Source of the DNA: Rhodopseudomonas infernalis
Lineage (GTDB): Bacteria > Pseudomonadota > Alphaproteobacteria > Rhizobiales > Xanthobacteraceae
Direction: 5' to 3'
DNA: 64,000 nucleotides
Assembly: GCF_022271405.1 (NCBI RefSeq)
Contig: NZ_JAJNAL010000022.1
Coordinates: 1-64,000 of the forward strand
Part shown: piece after piece, positions 17,046-25,747 of the stretch
Layout of the letters: every line of letters begins with the position of its first letter
How positions within the stretch are numbered: the stretch's first letter is position 1
Notes under the pieces: model-generated
Database searches by the model: none
What the model was told of the DNA's origin: nothing
The model's input: the letters and a program-made list of their open reading frames with translations, nothing else
Program-made: the position numbers and the translations under genes

Positions 17046-17912
17046 TTGGCGCTGAAGACCCATCTGCTGGTGATCGACCCGCAGAACGACTTCATGGATA
17101 TTCCCGAGGCCGCTGTGGACAGCCAGGTGCAGGGCGAGGGGCCGCGCTTCCGCTCGGCGCTGCCGGTGCCCGGCGCGCTGGCCGACATGGAGCGGCTCGC
17201 CACTATGATCGGCCGGATCGGCCCACGCCTCTGCCGGGTCCACGTCACGCTCGATTCTCATCGGGTGATCGATGTTGCTCATCCGGCGTTCTGGCGCGAC
17301 GGCGATGGCCTTCAAGCGCCGCCTTTCACAATGATCACGCATGCGGACGTCAGCAGCGGCACCTGGACGCCGCGCAATCCGGAGTGGCGGGGTCGGATGC
17401 TGGACTATACGGCCGAGCTGGAGCGCGCCGGCCGGTTCGTGCTGATGGTGTGGCCGGAGCACTGTCTGATCGGCAGCTGGGGCCACAACATCGTCGAAGG
17501 CCTTCGTGACGCAGTGGCAAAGTGGGAACGTGACAATTGCGCGACCGCCGAGTTCATCACCAAGGGCACCAACACTTTCACCGAACATTATGGTGCGCTG
17601 TTGGCCGAGGTGCCGGATCCCGCCGATCCATCGACGCAGCTGAACCGTGCACTTGTGTCGGCACTCCAGCAGGCCGAAATCATCGCCATTGCCGGCGAGG
17701 CGTCGTCGCACTGCGTTGCCGCCACGGTGAGTCAGCTCGTTGGCCATATCGGCGAGCAGCACGTCTCGAAGATCCATTTGCTGACCGACTGCATGTCGCC
17801 AGTGCAGCCCACGCCGGGCTCGCCCGACTTTCCGGCGCTGGCCGATCAGTTTCTCCGCGACATGGCGACGCGGGGCATCGTGCTGACGACCTCGGATACG
17901 TTTCTTGCTTGA
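17046..17912 (+). CDS. Cysteine hydrolase (nicotinamidase/isochorismatase superfamily, long form)
   Basis: A 288-residue cysteine hydrolase. Expected triad: D11 (LLVIDPQNDF), K173 (FITKGTNTFTEHY) and C223 (GEASSHCVAATV). WPEHC and the cis-peptide region before C223 also match nicotinamidase-like amidases. It is longer than bacterial PncA (about 210 residues), closer to fungal-type or uncharacterised long members. Substrates in this family are amides such as nicotinamide, N-carbamoyl compounds or biuret-like ureides; the exact one is unknown. A TTG start with AAGGAG 8 bases upstream was chosen over a longer frame at 17016. It lies at the edge of the MarR-controlled cassette and is convergent with the marR-like gene. 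Confidence 0.85.
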   Translation: MALKTHLLVIDPQNDFMDIPEAAVDSQVQGEGPRFRSALPVPGALADMERLATMIGRIGPRLCRVHVTLDSHRVIDVAHPAFWRDGDGLQAPPFTMITHADVSSGTWTPRNPEWRGRMLDYTAELERAGRFVLMVWPEHCLIGSWGHNIVEGLRDAVAKWERDNCATAEFITKGTNTFTEHYGALLAEVPDPADPSTQLNRALVSALQQAEIIAIAGEASSHCVAATVSQLVGHIGEQHVSKIHLLTDCMSPVQPTPGSPDFPALADQFLRDMATRGIVLTTSDTFLA

Positions 17913-17981
17913 GCATGATCGCGGATCTGCGGAGTCCGCCTAAGTCCTGAGCAGGAACCGACCTCAAAATCAGCAGGCGGG

Positions 17982-18572
17982 TCACTTGAGCAACGGCGCG
18001 GTGGTGTCCTGATTGGCTCTGCCGGCCACGATGCGCTGCATCATCGCGACGAATTGAGACCGCTCGCGCTCCGACAAGCCGTCGAGCGTGGTCTCGTGCG
18101 CGGTCCGCGCGGCGCCTTCGATTTTTGCAAGTAACGCCGCGCCGGCACGGGTCAGGCGGCACAACCGTGCGCGGCGATCCGCAGTGTCGATCGGCCGTTC
18201 CACAAGGTGGCGGGCCTCCAGCCGCTTCAGTGCACCGGTCGTCGTCGTCCGATCCAACGCGATGTCGGCCGCCAGCGTTGTCTGATCCGCGGTCTTTCGC
18301 GCCGCCAGTGCAGAGAGCAGGCTGTATTGCAGCGGGGTGACGTCAAATTGACCACACGCCTGCTGAAACAGCGCAACGTGGATCTGATGCAGTCGCCGGA
18401 TCAGGAAGCCTGGTCGCTCGGTGAGCGGCCATGGTTCGTGCGTCGCCTTGACTGCGCGGGAATGCTTCTGCCGCAAGGGCTTTTCTCTCTCGTTTCGTCG
18501 TCGACCGGTCTGTTCAAACGGCGACCCCAGTAACGCGATTTGCTTCGCCATTCGCATCATAGACTTTGGCAT
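17982..18572 (-). CDS. MarR-family transcriptional regulator
   Basis: A 196-residue protein with a winged-helix MarR core at about residues 50-180: FLIRRLHQIHVALFQQAC dimer helix, LLSALA, recognition helix TLAADIALDRTTTTGALKRLE and wing DTADRRARLCRLT. The N-terminal ~45 residues are basic and not part of the core, so the true start is uncertain (ATGs at 18572, 18560, 18557 and 18551, or TTG at 18590). The gene is divergent from the amidohydrolase operon, and a 14-bp palindrome lies between the two starts. MarR proteins of this type usually repress the divergent catabolic operon and release DNA on binding the substrate or its CoA ester. Confidence 0.88.
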   Translation of the reverse strand: MPKSMMRMAKQIALLGSPFEQTGRRRNEREKPLRQKHSRAVKATHEPWPLTERPGFLIRRLHQIHVALFQQACGQFDVTPLQYSLLSALAARKTADQTTLAADIALDRTTTTGALKRLEARHLVERPIDTADRRARLCRLTRAGAALLAKIEGAARTAHETTLDGLSERERSQFVAMMQRIVAGRANQDTTAPLLK

Positions 18573-18588
18573 AAGCCTTGCTAGCTGC

Positions 18589-18612
18589 AAATGCGAAGCA
18601 TGCTTCGTAATT
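18589..18612. promoter_or_regulatory. Candidate MarR operator
   Basis: A perfect 14-bp palindrome cgaagcatgcttcg at 18594-18607, extended by weaker symmetry (aa...tt) to 18589-18612. It sits in the divergent region between the marR-like gene and the amidohydrolase gene, where a dimeric MarR repressor would cover both promoters. Assignment to that regulator is inference. Confidence 0.6.
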
Positions 18613-18643
18613 TTGATCCGGGTTTTCGAAGGAGAGCGGTCCG

Positions 18644-19921
18644 ATGTCGGTGAGTGCCAGCTTTGATCTTCTGTTGCGCGGCGGGCGAGTGATCTGTCCC
18701 GCGTCGGGCATCGACGGCGCGTACGATGTCGCGGTGCGGAACGGCAAGATTGCCGCGGTTCAGAAGGACATTCTGCCGTCCAGCGCCAAGGAGGTCGTGG
18801 ACGTTGCGGGCCAGCTGGTTCTTCCCGGCCTGATCGATACGCACGCGCACATCTATCAGTATGTTTCCGGCCGCTTCGGCATGAACCCCGACATGGTCGG
18901 TGTCCATTCCGGAGTCACCACGCTGATCGATCAAGGCGGCCCGTCCTGCATGACGCTGCCGGGCTTCCGTCACTTCATCGCCGAGCCCGCGAAGTCGCGC
19001 GTCTATGCGTTTCTGTCGACTTACCTGGTCGGCGGTCTGGAGGGGCATTACTACCCGCAGCTGTATAGTCCGGACGGTGTCGATATCGACGCGACCGTAA
19101 AGGCGGCGCGCGCCAATCCCGACATTGTGCGCGGCATCAAGGCTCACGCCGAGATCGGCGGCTTCGCGCGCTGGGGCATTCGCGTCATCGAGATGGCGGC
19201 GGAAATCGGCCGACAGGCGGAACTGCCGGTCTATGTGCATTTCGGCCAGCTTTGGGGACTGCCGGAGAGCGGCGCCAATGGCGAGGACGCCGACACGATC
19301 CTCACGCGCGTGATCCCGCTGCTGAAGGAAGGCGACGTGCTGGCGCATCCGTTCACGCGGCACCCCGGCGGCTTCATCAATCGCGAAGGCGATGTGCACC
19401 CTGTGATTCAAGCGGCGCTCGATCGTGGCCTCAAGGTCGACGTCGGCCACGGCAGCCACTTCTCCTATCGGCTCGCCAAGATGGCGATCGCCGGCGGCAT
19501 CGTGCCGACCACGCTCGGAGCCGACATCCATGGCTACAACACGCATGTGCCGGCGCCGGCCGGCACGCCGGATCAGCACGAGGACGAAGAGAACCATCCG
19601 TTCGCCGGCCAGGCCAAGTTCAGCCTGGTGCAGGCGATGAGTTCGATGATGGCGCTCGGCCTTCCGCTCGAACAGGTGGTGCCGATGGTCACCGTCAATC
19701 CGGCCAAGATGATCGCCCGGTCGGACGAGATCGGCGCCCTCAAGGTCGGCATGGACGCCGACGTGTCGGTGCTGAAGCAGCGCGCCGGCCGCTATGTGCT
19801 GCGCGACAATGAGAACACCGAAGTGATCGCCGACAGCCTGCTGCAGCCGGTGTTCTGCCTCCGCGCCGGCGTTCGTTTCGACGCCAACGCGGCGATCCTT
19901 CCCGAAGCCGTCGCAGCCTGA
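18644..19921 (+). CDS. Metal-dependent amidohydrolase (deacetylase/dihydroorotase-like)
   Basis: A 425-residue TIM-barrel metallo-hydrolase. The first metal site is H67-x-H69 in DTHAHIY. K166 in GIKAHAEIG is the likely carboxylated bridging Lys, followed by His in VYVHFGQ and HPFTRHPGG, and Asp in TLGADIHG. The N-terminal beta-sandwich starts DLLLRGGRVICP and closes again after residue 370 (VGMDADVSVL). This matches the amidohydrolase/deacetylase family that opens cyclic amides or removes N-acyl groups. It is the first gene of the MarR-linked cassette, transcribed with the hydroxylase and ABC genes or just ahead of them. The GAGAGC-type ribosome site is moderate. Confidence 0.88.
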   Translation: MSVSASFDLLLRGGRVICPASGIDGAYDVAVRNGKIAAVQKDILPSSAKEVVDVAGQLVLPGLIDTHAHIYQYVSGRFGMNPDMVGVHSGVTTLIDQGGPSCMTLPGFRHFIAEPAKSRVYAFLSTYLVGGLEGHYYPQLYSPDGVDIDATVKAARANPDIVRGIKAHAEIGGFARWGIRVIEMAAEIGRQAELPVYVHFGQLWGLPESGANGEDADTILTRVIPLLKEGDVLAHPFTRHPGGFINREGDVHPVIQAALDRGLKVDVGHGSHFSYRLAKMAIAGGIVPTTLGADIHGYNTHVPAPAGTPDQHEDEENHPFAGQAKFSLVQAMSSMMALGLPLEQVVPMVTVNPAKMIARSDEIGALKVGMDADVSVLKQRAGRYVLRDNENTEVIADSLLQPVFCLRAGVRFDANAAILPEAVAA

Positions 19922-19959
19922 GTAAGTTGGTCTAGGGAAGCAAGTACATGCCTCTCGCC

Positions 19960-20040
19960 GTCATTGCGAGCGAAGCGAAGCAATCCAGAAGCTCAGTGCA
20001 CGGCGCTGGATTGCTTCGTCGCTTCGCTCCTCGCAATGAC
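19960..20040. repeat. REP-like palindrome, family A copy 3
   Basis: Inverted repeat gtcattgcgagcgaagcgaa...cttcgctcctcgcaatgac between the amidohydrolase and the molybdenum hydroxylase large subunit. An open frame runs through it into the next gene and gives a false N-terminal extension. Confidence 0.88.
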
Positions 20041-20095
20041 GAGGTGGAGAAGCAATCTTTTCGATTACGTCGTCTCTGCCTTGAGGAGAAATAAG

Positions 20096-22468
20096 TTGCA
20101 CGGAACGGTCGACCAGCATCAAAGCGGCGGGCAGGGCGTTGGCGCGCGGTTGCCGCGCAAGGAGGACGACCGGCTGATGCGCGGGCGCGGCCAGTATGTG
20201 GCCGACGTCCGCCTTGCCGGGATGCAGGACGTCGCCTTCGTGCGTAGTCCGCTCGCCCACGCCCGCATCCGCGGCATTCATGTGCCGGAGGCGTATCGCG
20301 AACGCGTGTTCGTCGCCGCGGATCTCGTCGGCGTGAACCCGATCCGCGCGGTGTCCGGCTTGCCCGGTTTCAAGATCTCCGAACAGCCAGTGCTGGCGAG
20401 CGGCAAGGTTCGTCAGGTCGGCGAAATGATCGCGATGTGCGTGGCGCCGACGCGTGCCGAAGCCGAGGACATCGCGGCGTCGATGGTGCTCGATCTCGAA
20501 GAACTGCCGGCCGTCTCGGACATGCTGCAGGCGCGCGCGCCTGGTGCACCGCTTGTGCACGAGCACTGGGGCGATAACGTCTTTCTCGAAACCAACTTCG
20601 AGGTCGATATCTCGACTGCGCTCGATGCGCCGATCAAGGTGTCGCGCGAGATCACTACGGCGCGGCAGTGCATGGCCCCGCTGGAGGGGCGCGGCGCCGT
20701 CGCAACTTATGATCACCGGGTCGATCAGCTCGTCGTCACCACCTCAGCTCAGATGCCGCACATCAACCGCACCGGACTCGCCGAATGTCTCGGCATGGAG
20801 CAAGGCCGCATCCGCGTCATTTCGCCGGATGTCGGTGGTGGCTTCGGCCAGAAGGGCATTCTGCTGCCCGAGGAAGTCTGCCTGTCGTGGCTGACGATGC
20901 GGCTCGGCCACCCGGTGCGCTGGATCGAGGATCGCCGCGAACATCTCACCGCCAGCGCCAATTGCCGCGAGCATCACTACAAGATCACGGTCTATGCGGA
21001 TCGCGACGGCAAGCTGCGCGGCATCGACTGCGAGGCGACCGTCGATTCCGGCGCTTACTCGTCCTACCCGTTCTCCGCCTGCCTCGAAGCCGCACAGGTC
21101 GCCAGCATCCTGCCCGGGCCCTATGTGATGCCGGCCTATCGCTGCCGCACCTATTCGGTCGCCACCAACAAATGCCCGATCCTGCCGTATCGCGGCGTCG
21201 CGCGTACCGGCGTCTGCTTCGCGCTGGAGCTGATGCTCGATCTGGTCGCGGCCGCCGCGGGGCTCGAGCCGGCCGAAGTGCGGCTGCGCAATCTGGTGCA
21301 GCCCGAGCAGATGCCGTTCGACAACATCACCAACAAGCATTTCGATAGCGGTGACTATCCGCAGGCGGTGCGGCGGGCGCTGACCGCGATTGATCTCGAA
21401 GCGTTGCGCGCACGCCAGCTGCGCGGCGAGCCGGACGGCCGCCGCATTGGGCTCGGCGTCTCGATCTATTGCGAGCAGGCCGCGCACGGCACCTCTGTGT
21501 ACGCCGGCTGGGGCATTCCGATGGTGCCGGGCCACGAGCAGGCGACGGCGCGGCTGACGCCCGACGGAGGCCTCGAACTGCGCGTCGGCGTGCATTCGCA
21601 CGGCCAGGGCATGGAAACCACGCTGGCCCAGGTCGCGCACGAGATGCTCGGCATCGACGTCGCCAAGGTCCGCATTATCCTCGGCGATACTGCCATGACG
21701 CCGTACTCCACCGGCACCTGGGGCTCGCGCTCGGCCGTGATGGCCGGCGGCGCGGTGGCGACCGCGTGCGGCGATCTCGCCGATCGGATCAAGCGGATCG
21801 GCGCCAAGCTGCTGCAGCAGGACGTCGCCGCCGTCGAGTTCATCGCCGGCGAGGTGCGCGGCAGCAACGGCAGCGTGACGCTGCGCGAGATCGCCCACAC
21901 CTGGTATCGCCGCCCGCAGGATCTGCCGCCGGATGTCGATCCGGGCGGCCTCGACGTTACCTCGGGCTACAAGCCGCAGCGCGACAGCGGCACCTTCAGC
22001 TACGCGGCGCACGCGGCGGTGGTCGCGGTGGATCCGGATCTCGGCGATGTCGAGATCCTCGACTACGTCATCGTCGAAGACGGCGGCGTGCTGCTCAATC
22101 CGCTGGTGGTCGACGGCCAGATCTATGGCGGTCTGGCGCAGGGCATCGGCACCGCGCTCTACGAGGAGATGCCGTTCGACGCCTCAGGTCAGCCGCTGGC
22201 GACGACCTTTGCCGACTATCTGCTGCCGGGCCCCACCGAAGTGCCGGCGCCGCGGCTGGATCATATGGAGACGCCGTCGCCGTATACGAAGTTCGGCGTC
22301 AAGGGCATCGGCGAGGGTGGCGCGATTGCACCGCCTGCGGCGATCGCCAACGCCGTCAACGATGCGCTGCGTCCGCTCGGCACCGAACTGATGCGCTCGC
22401 CGATCACGCCGCATCGCGTGGTCGCAGCGGTGATCGCGGCGCGGGCTGCGGGAAGGACCGCTGCATGA
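20096..22468 (+). CDS. Molybdenum hydroxylase large subunit (xanthine dehydrogenase / CoxL family)
   Basis: A 790-residue molybdopterin-binding subunit. It begins GVGARLPRKEDDRLMRGRGQYVADV, as in the family. It has GGGFGQK (Mo-cofactor contact), PYRGVARTGVCF at the active-site loop, and GIGEGGAIAPP with the catalytic Glu near the C-terminus. The loop is not the AYRCSFR of true CO dehydrogenase, so it is an aromatic or N-heterocycle hydroxylase of unknown substrate. The TTG start at 20096, after GAGGAGAAA, was chosen because the longer frame reads through a REP repeat. It overlaps the FAD subunit gene by 4 bases (ATGA). Electrons should pass to the FeS and FAD subunits. Confidence 0.92.
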   Translation: MHGTVDQHQSGGQGVGARLPRKEDDRLMRGRGQYVADVRLAGMQDVAFVRSPLAHARIRGIHVPEAYRERVFVAADLVGVNPIRAVSGLPGFKISEQPVLASGKVRQVGEMIAMCVAPTRAEAEDIAASMVLDLEELPAVSDMLQARAPGAPLVHEHWGDNVFLETNFEVDISTALDAPIKVSREITTARQCMAPLEGRGAVATYDHRVDQLVVTTSAQMPHINRTGLAECLGMEQGRIRVISPDVGGGFGQKGILLPEEVCLSWLTMRLGHPVRWIEDRREHLTASANCREHHYKITVYADRDGKLRGIDCEATVDSGAYSSYPFSACLEAAQVASILPGPYVMPAYRCRTYSVATNKCPILPYRGVARTGVCFALELMLDLVAAAAGLEPAEVRLRNLVQPEQMPFDNITNKHFDSGDYPQAVRRALTAIDLEALRARQLRGEPDGRRIGLGVSIYCEQAAHGTSVYAGWGIPMVPGHEQATARLTPDGGLELRVGVHSHGQGMETTLAQVAHEMLGIDVAKVRIILGDTAMTPYSTGTWGSRSAVMAGGAVATACGDLADRIKRIGAKLLQQDVAAVEFIAGEVRGSNGSVTLREIAHTWYRRPQDLPPDVDPGGLDVTSGYKPQRDSGTFSYAAHAAVVAVDPDLGDVEILDYVIVEDGGVLLNPLVVDGQIYGGLAQGIGTALYEEMPFDASGQPLATTFADYLLPGPTEVPAPRLDHMETPSPYTKFGVKGIGEGGAIAPPAAIANAVNDALRPLGTELMRSPITPHRVVAAVIAARAAGRTAA

Positions 22469-23295
22469 AGCCCGCCGCATTCGACTACGCACGCCCGCGC
22501 GATCTCGCCGCTGCACTCGCGCTGCTCGGCAGCCATGACGGCGCCAAGGTGATGGCCGGCGGTCAGTCGCTCGGGCCGATGCTCAATCTGCGGCTCGCTC
22601 AACCGGAGCAGATCGTCGACATCACCGCGATTGCAGAGCTGAAGCACGCGGAAATCTCGGGTGAGGAATTGGTGCTCGGCGCCTGCGTCACGCACGCCGA
22701 TATCGAGGACGGCCGTGTGCCCGACGTGACGCGCGGCGCCATGCGCGGCGTCGCGGCGAACATCGCCTATCGCGCTGTCCGCAATCGCGGGACGCTCGGC
22801 GGCTCGTTGACACACGCCGACCCGGCAGCCGACTGGGTCTCGGCGCTGACCGCGCTCGGCGCGCGGGTGACGCTGCGGAGCGCCACGGGCATGCGCCAGA
22901 TGGCATTGTCGGATTACATCACCGGCGCATTGCAGAGCTGCTTGCATGCCGGCGAGCTCCTCGCGGCGATCCACATTCCTACGCGCAAGGCGACGGCGCG
23001 ATGGGGCTACGTCAAGACCTGCCGCAAGACCGGCGAGTTTGCGCACGGCCAGTGCGCGGTGCTGATCGATCCCGACGCAGGGACCGCGCGGATTGTTATC
23101 GGCGCCATCGACGCCGCGCCGATCCTGATCACGGAGCCGACGGAGCTGTTCGGCGGCCGCATCGATGCCGACTACAAGACCAGGTTCGACCCGAGGGTCG
23201 CCGACCAGTTGCTCAGCGCCTCCGGCATTGCCGATCCTGTCCACCGTCACATCCATCTCACCGTGCTGAAGCGCGCGCTGCAGGAGGCCGCATGA
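22465..23295 (+). CDS. Molybdenum hydroxylase FAD-binding subunit (CoxM-like)
   Basis: A 276-residue FAD subunit. FAD-binding motifs are AGGQSLGPMLNLR (residues about 32-44) and RNRGTLGGSLTHADPAAD near residue 108, both typical of CoxM/CutM. The C-terminal CO-dehydrogenase flavoprotein domain follows. It is translationally coupled on both sides, with ATGA overlaps to the large subunit and the FeS subunit, so the three are made in a fixed ratio as a heterotrimer. Confidence 0.92.
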   Translation: MKPAAFDYARPRDLAAALALLGSHDGAKVMAGGQSLGPMLNLRLAQPEQIVDITAIAELKHAEISGEELVLGACVTHADIEDGRVPDVTRGAMRGVAANIAYRAVRNRGTLGGSLTHADPAADWVSALTALGARVTLRSATGMRQMALSDYITGALQSCLHAGELLAAIHIPTRKATARWGYVKTCRKTGEFAHGQCAVLIDPDAGTARIVIGAIDAAPILITEPTELFGGRIDADYKTRFDPRVADQLLSASGIADPVHRHIHLTVLKRALQEAA

Positions 23296-24479
23296 GCTCG
23301 CTGGCACTCACCGTCAATCGTCGCGCATTCGATCTCACGGCCGAGCCGCGCACCAGCCTCGCCGACGTGGTGCGCGATCATCTCGATCTCACCGGTACGC
23401 ATCTCGGTTGCGAGCATGGCGTCTGCGGCGCCTGCACCGTGCTGATCGACGGCGTGCCGGCGCGGTCGTGCATCACCTTCGCGGCCGCGTGCGAGGGCGC
23501 CGCCGTCACCACCATCGAAGGCCTCGACGACGACGAGGTCGCCACCGAACTGCGCGCCGCGTTCACGCGCGAACACGCACTGCAGTGCGGCTATTGCACG
23601 CCCGGCATGCTGGTATCGGCGCGTGACCTGGTGCTCCGCCTTCCGGATGCAGACGACCGCGCCATCCGCGTCGGCATGAGCGGCAATCTGTGCCGCTGCA
23701 CCGGCTATGTCGGCATCGTCCGCGCAGTCACCGCGGTGATCGCCGATCGCCGCGCGCGCGGCATCGCGCCCGAACTGGGCGGCGGTCGCACGGCGCTGGG
23801 CCCGGTCGGCTCCGGCCATGGCGCGGCGACATCTGATTTGCGCTCCGCGACCGCGGCCGCAATTGCCGCGGCGCCCGCAGCGAGTATCACGATAGCTGAC
23901 TTCACGCCGGCCGCGACCATCGATCAGGCGTTCGAGGTGCAGCATCCGCCGGCGCAGGTCGCCGCGCTGTTCAACGACGTCGCCGCAGTGGCCGCGTGCC
24001 TGCCGGGCGTCGCACTGACAAACGCCGCTGATCCTTCCCGGATCGAAGGCGAGATCCGCGTGCAGGTCGGACCGATTGCCGCGCAGTTCGCGGGTGTCGC
24101 CCGCATCGAGCGGGCCGCTGATGGCCTATCCGGCCGGATCATCGGCGCCGGCAACGATCGCCGCAGCCGGTCGTCCACGCAGGGCGAGATCCGCTATCGG
24201 CTGACGCCGCAAGGCGAGGGCCGGGCGACGCGCGTCGAACTGTCCATCGGCTACACGCTGACCGGGCTGCTGGCCCAGGTCGGTCGCAGCGGCCTGGTAC
24301 GCGATCTCGCGCGCCGGCTGGTCGAACAATTCGCCGCCAATCTCGAACGCCGACTATCCGGCCAGGAGATTTCGCCAGGGGGCGCCGTCGGCCAGGTCAA
24401 CGGCCTGGCGCTGCTGTTCGCGGTGCTGCGGGCGCGGTTGCCGCGCTGGCTCGGGGGATCATCCGGCCGAGGCGGATAG
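23292..24479 (+). CDS. Molybdenum hydroxylase 2Fe-2S subunit fused to a CoxG-like SRPBCC domain
   Basis: A 395-residue fusion. Residues 1-155 are a CoxS-type protein with the plant-type cluster (C40, C45, C48, C60) and the second cluster (C99, C102, C134, C136). After an Ala/Gly-rich linker (about 156-212), residues 213-360 are an SRPBCC/CoxG domain (FNDVAAVAACLPGV, then repeated beta strands, VELSIGYTLTG). A final hydrophobic stretch near 378-388 may touch the membrane. CoxG proteins recruit CO dehydrogenase to the membrane and the quinone pool, so the fusion probably gives this hydroxylase its own membrane link. It starts in a 4-base overlap with the FAD subunit gene. Confidence 0.9.
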   Translation: MSSLALTVNRRAFDLTAEPRTSLADVVRDHLDLTGTHLGCEHGVCGACTVLIDGVPARSCITFAAACEGAAVTTIEGLDDDEVATELRAAFTREHALQCGYCTPGMLVSARDLVLRLPDADDRAIRVGMSGNLCRCTGYVGIVRAVTAVIADRRARGIAPELGGGRTALGPVGSGHGAATSDLRSATAAAIAAAPAASITIADFTPAATIDQAFEVQHPPAQVAALFNDVAAVAACLPGVALTNAADPSRIEGEIRVQVGPIAAQFAGVARIERAADGLSGRIIGAGNDRRSRSSTQGEIRYRLTPQGEGRATRVELSIGYTLTGLLAQVGRSGLVRDLARRLVEQFAANLERRLSGQEISPGGAVGQVNGLALLFAVLRARLPRWLGGSSGRGG

Positions 24480-24525
24480 GCCGCAGACGATACTGAAATT
24501 TCAAATGGATCATGGAGAAACAACA

Positions 24526-25680
24526 ATGATGCGACACCTTCGGACTGCTTCTCTCATCGCGGCGGCCACTGCGTTTCTGATGGGCTCGGCCTCGGCCGAG
24601 ACGATCAAGATCGGGGTCAACGAGCCGCTGACCGGCGCCTTCGCAGCGTCCGGTACGTACGTCGTCAACGGCGCCAAGATCGCCGCCGATGAGATCAACG
24701 CCAAGGGCGGGGTGCTCGGCAAGCAGATCGAGCTGGTGATCGAGGATAACAAGAGCAACCCGACAGAAGCGGCCGCAGTCGCCGAGAAGCTGATTACCCG
24801 CGACAAGACGCCGGTGATGATGGGCGCCTGGGGCTCCAGCCTGACGCTCGCGGTGATGCCGAAGCTGATGGAATACGAAGTGCCGATGATCGTCGAGACC
24901 TCGTCGTCCGGCAAGATCACCACCACGGGCAATCCGTACATCTTCCGCATCTCGCCACCGTCGGCTATCGAGGCCGCCGCCTTCGCCAAGATCATCGACA
25001 AGCTTGGGCTGAAGAAGGTGGACTTCCTGGTCATCAACAACGACTGGGGCCGCGGCGCCGCCGAGGATTTCGGCAAGATGATGAAGGAGAAGGGCATCGG
25101 CGTCGGCCTGGTCGAGACCATGGACCAGGGCGCGCAAGACATGAGCGCGCAGCTCTCCAAGCTGAAAGGCTCGGACTCCGAGACGATCATCGTCACCGCG
25201 GCGGTCGATCAGCTCACGCTGCTGTTCAAGCAAGCCGCAGCTCTCGGCCTGAAGAAGCGCATCATCACCACCGGCGGCTCGCAGAACCCCGACCAGATCA
25301 TTGCCCAGGCCGGCGCTGCCGCCAACGGCACCATGCACCTGACGACCTTCCTGCCGTGGTTCCCGGACAAGACGCCGAACCCGGAGGCGACCACGTACTT
25401 CGTGTCCGAATGGAAGAAGCGCGGCTTCGACTTCGCCGGCTGCACCGAGAGCTTCCGCGGCTATGACGGCATCCGCACCGCTGCCGCCGCGATCGAGAAG
25501 GCCGGCAAGGCCGAGCCGGCCGCAATCAAGGCGGCGCTCTGGGACATCAAGCTGAAGGGCCTCAACGGCGACATCGCGTTTCAGAAGTCGGGCCCCGCCG
25601 GCAAGGAAAGCGGCCAGAGCCAGCCCAACGTGTACCTGATCGAGATCGCCGACGGCAAAGTCGGCATGAAGGAACTCTGA
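24526..25680 (+). CDS. Branched-chain-type ABC importer, periplasmic binding protein (cassette 1)
   Basis: A 384-residue Leu/Ile/Val-family binding protein. The signal peptide ends GSASA-E at about residue 24. The mature part starts TIKIGVNEPLTGAFAASG, with the usual NGAKIAADEINAKGGVLGKQIELVIEDN. Members of this family carry amino acids, amides, aromatic acids or ureides, so the substrate is open; the neighbouring hydroxylase and amidohydrolase suggest a nitrogenous aromatic or heterocycle. The start was placed at the ATG with GGAG 9 bases upstream rather than at the first ATG at 24505. It follows the FeS subunit gene by 46 bases. Confidence 0.9.
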   Translation: MMRHLRTASLIAAATAFLMGSASAETIKIGVNEPLTGAFAASGTYVVNGAKIAADEINAKGGVLGKQIELVIEDNKSNPTEAAAVAEKLITRDKTPVMMGAWGSSLTLAVMPKLMEYEVPMIVETSSSGKITTTGNPYIFRISPPSAIEAAAFAKIIDKLGLKKVDFLVINNDWGRGAAEDFGKMMKEKGIGVGLVETMDQGAQDMSAQLSKLKGSDSETIIVTAAVDQLTLLFKQAAALGLKKRIITTGGSQNPDQIIAQAGAAANGTMHLTTFLPWFPDKTPNPEATTYFVSEWKKRGFDFAGCTESFRGYDGIRTAAAAIEKAGKAEPAAIKAALWDIKLKGLNGDIAFQKSGPAGKESGQSQPNVYLIEIADGKVGMKEL

Positions 25681-25698
25681 TCGCACGCGACGACCCGG

Positions 25699-25719
25699 CG
25701 AGGCGCGCTCGGCGCCTCG
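25699..25719 (+). terminator. Intra-operon stem-loop after the binding protein
   Basis: An 8-bp G+C stem (cgaggcgc/gcgcctcg) with a 5-base loop, followed by tctttcc. It lies between the binding protein and the permease genes, where partial termination or 3' protection commonly keeps binding protein in excess over the membrane parts. Confidence 0.65.
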
Positions 25720-25747
25720 TCTTTCCCTGCAGCCGTGAGGATCGACC

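Noticed and set aside
20096-24479. A carbon monoxide dehydrogenase (CoxLMS)
   Set aside because: The large subunit active-site loop is PYRGVARTG rather than AYRCSFR, so CO oxidation is not supported.
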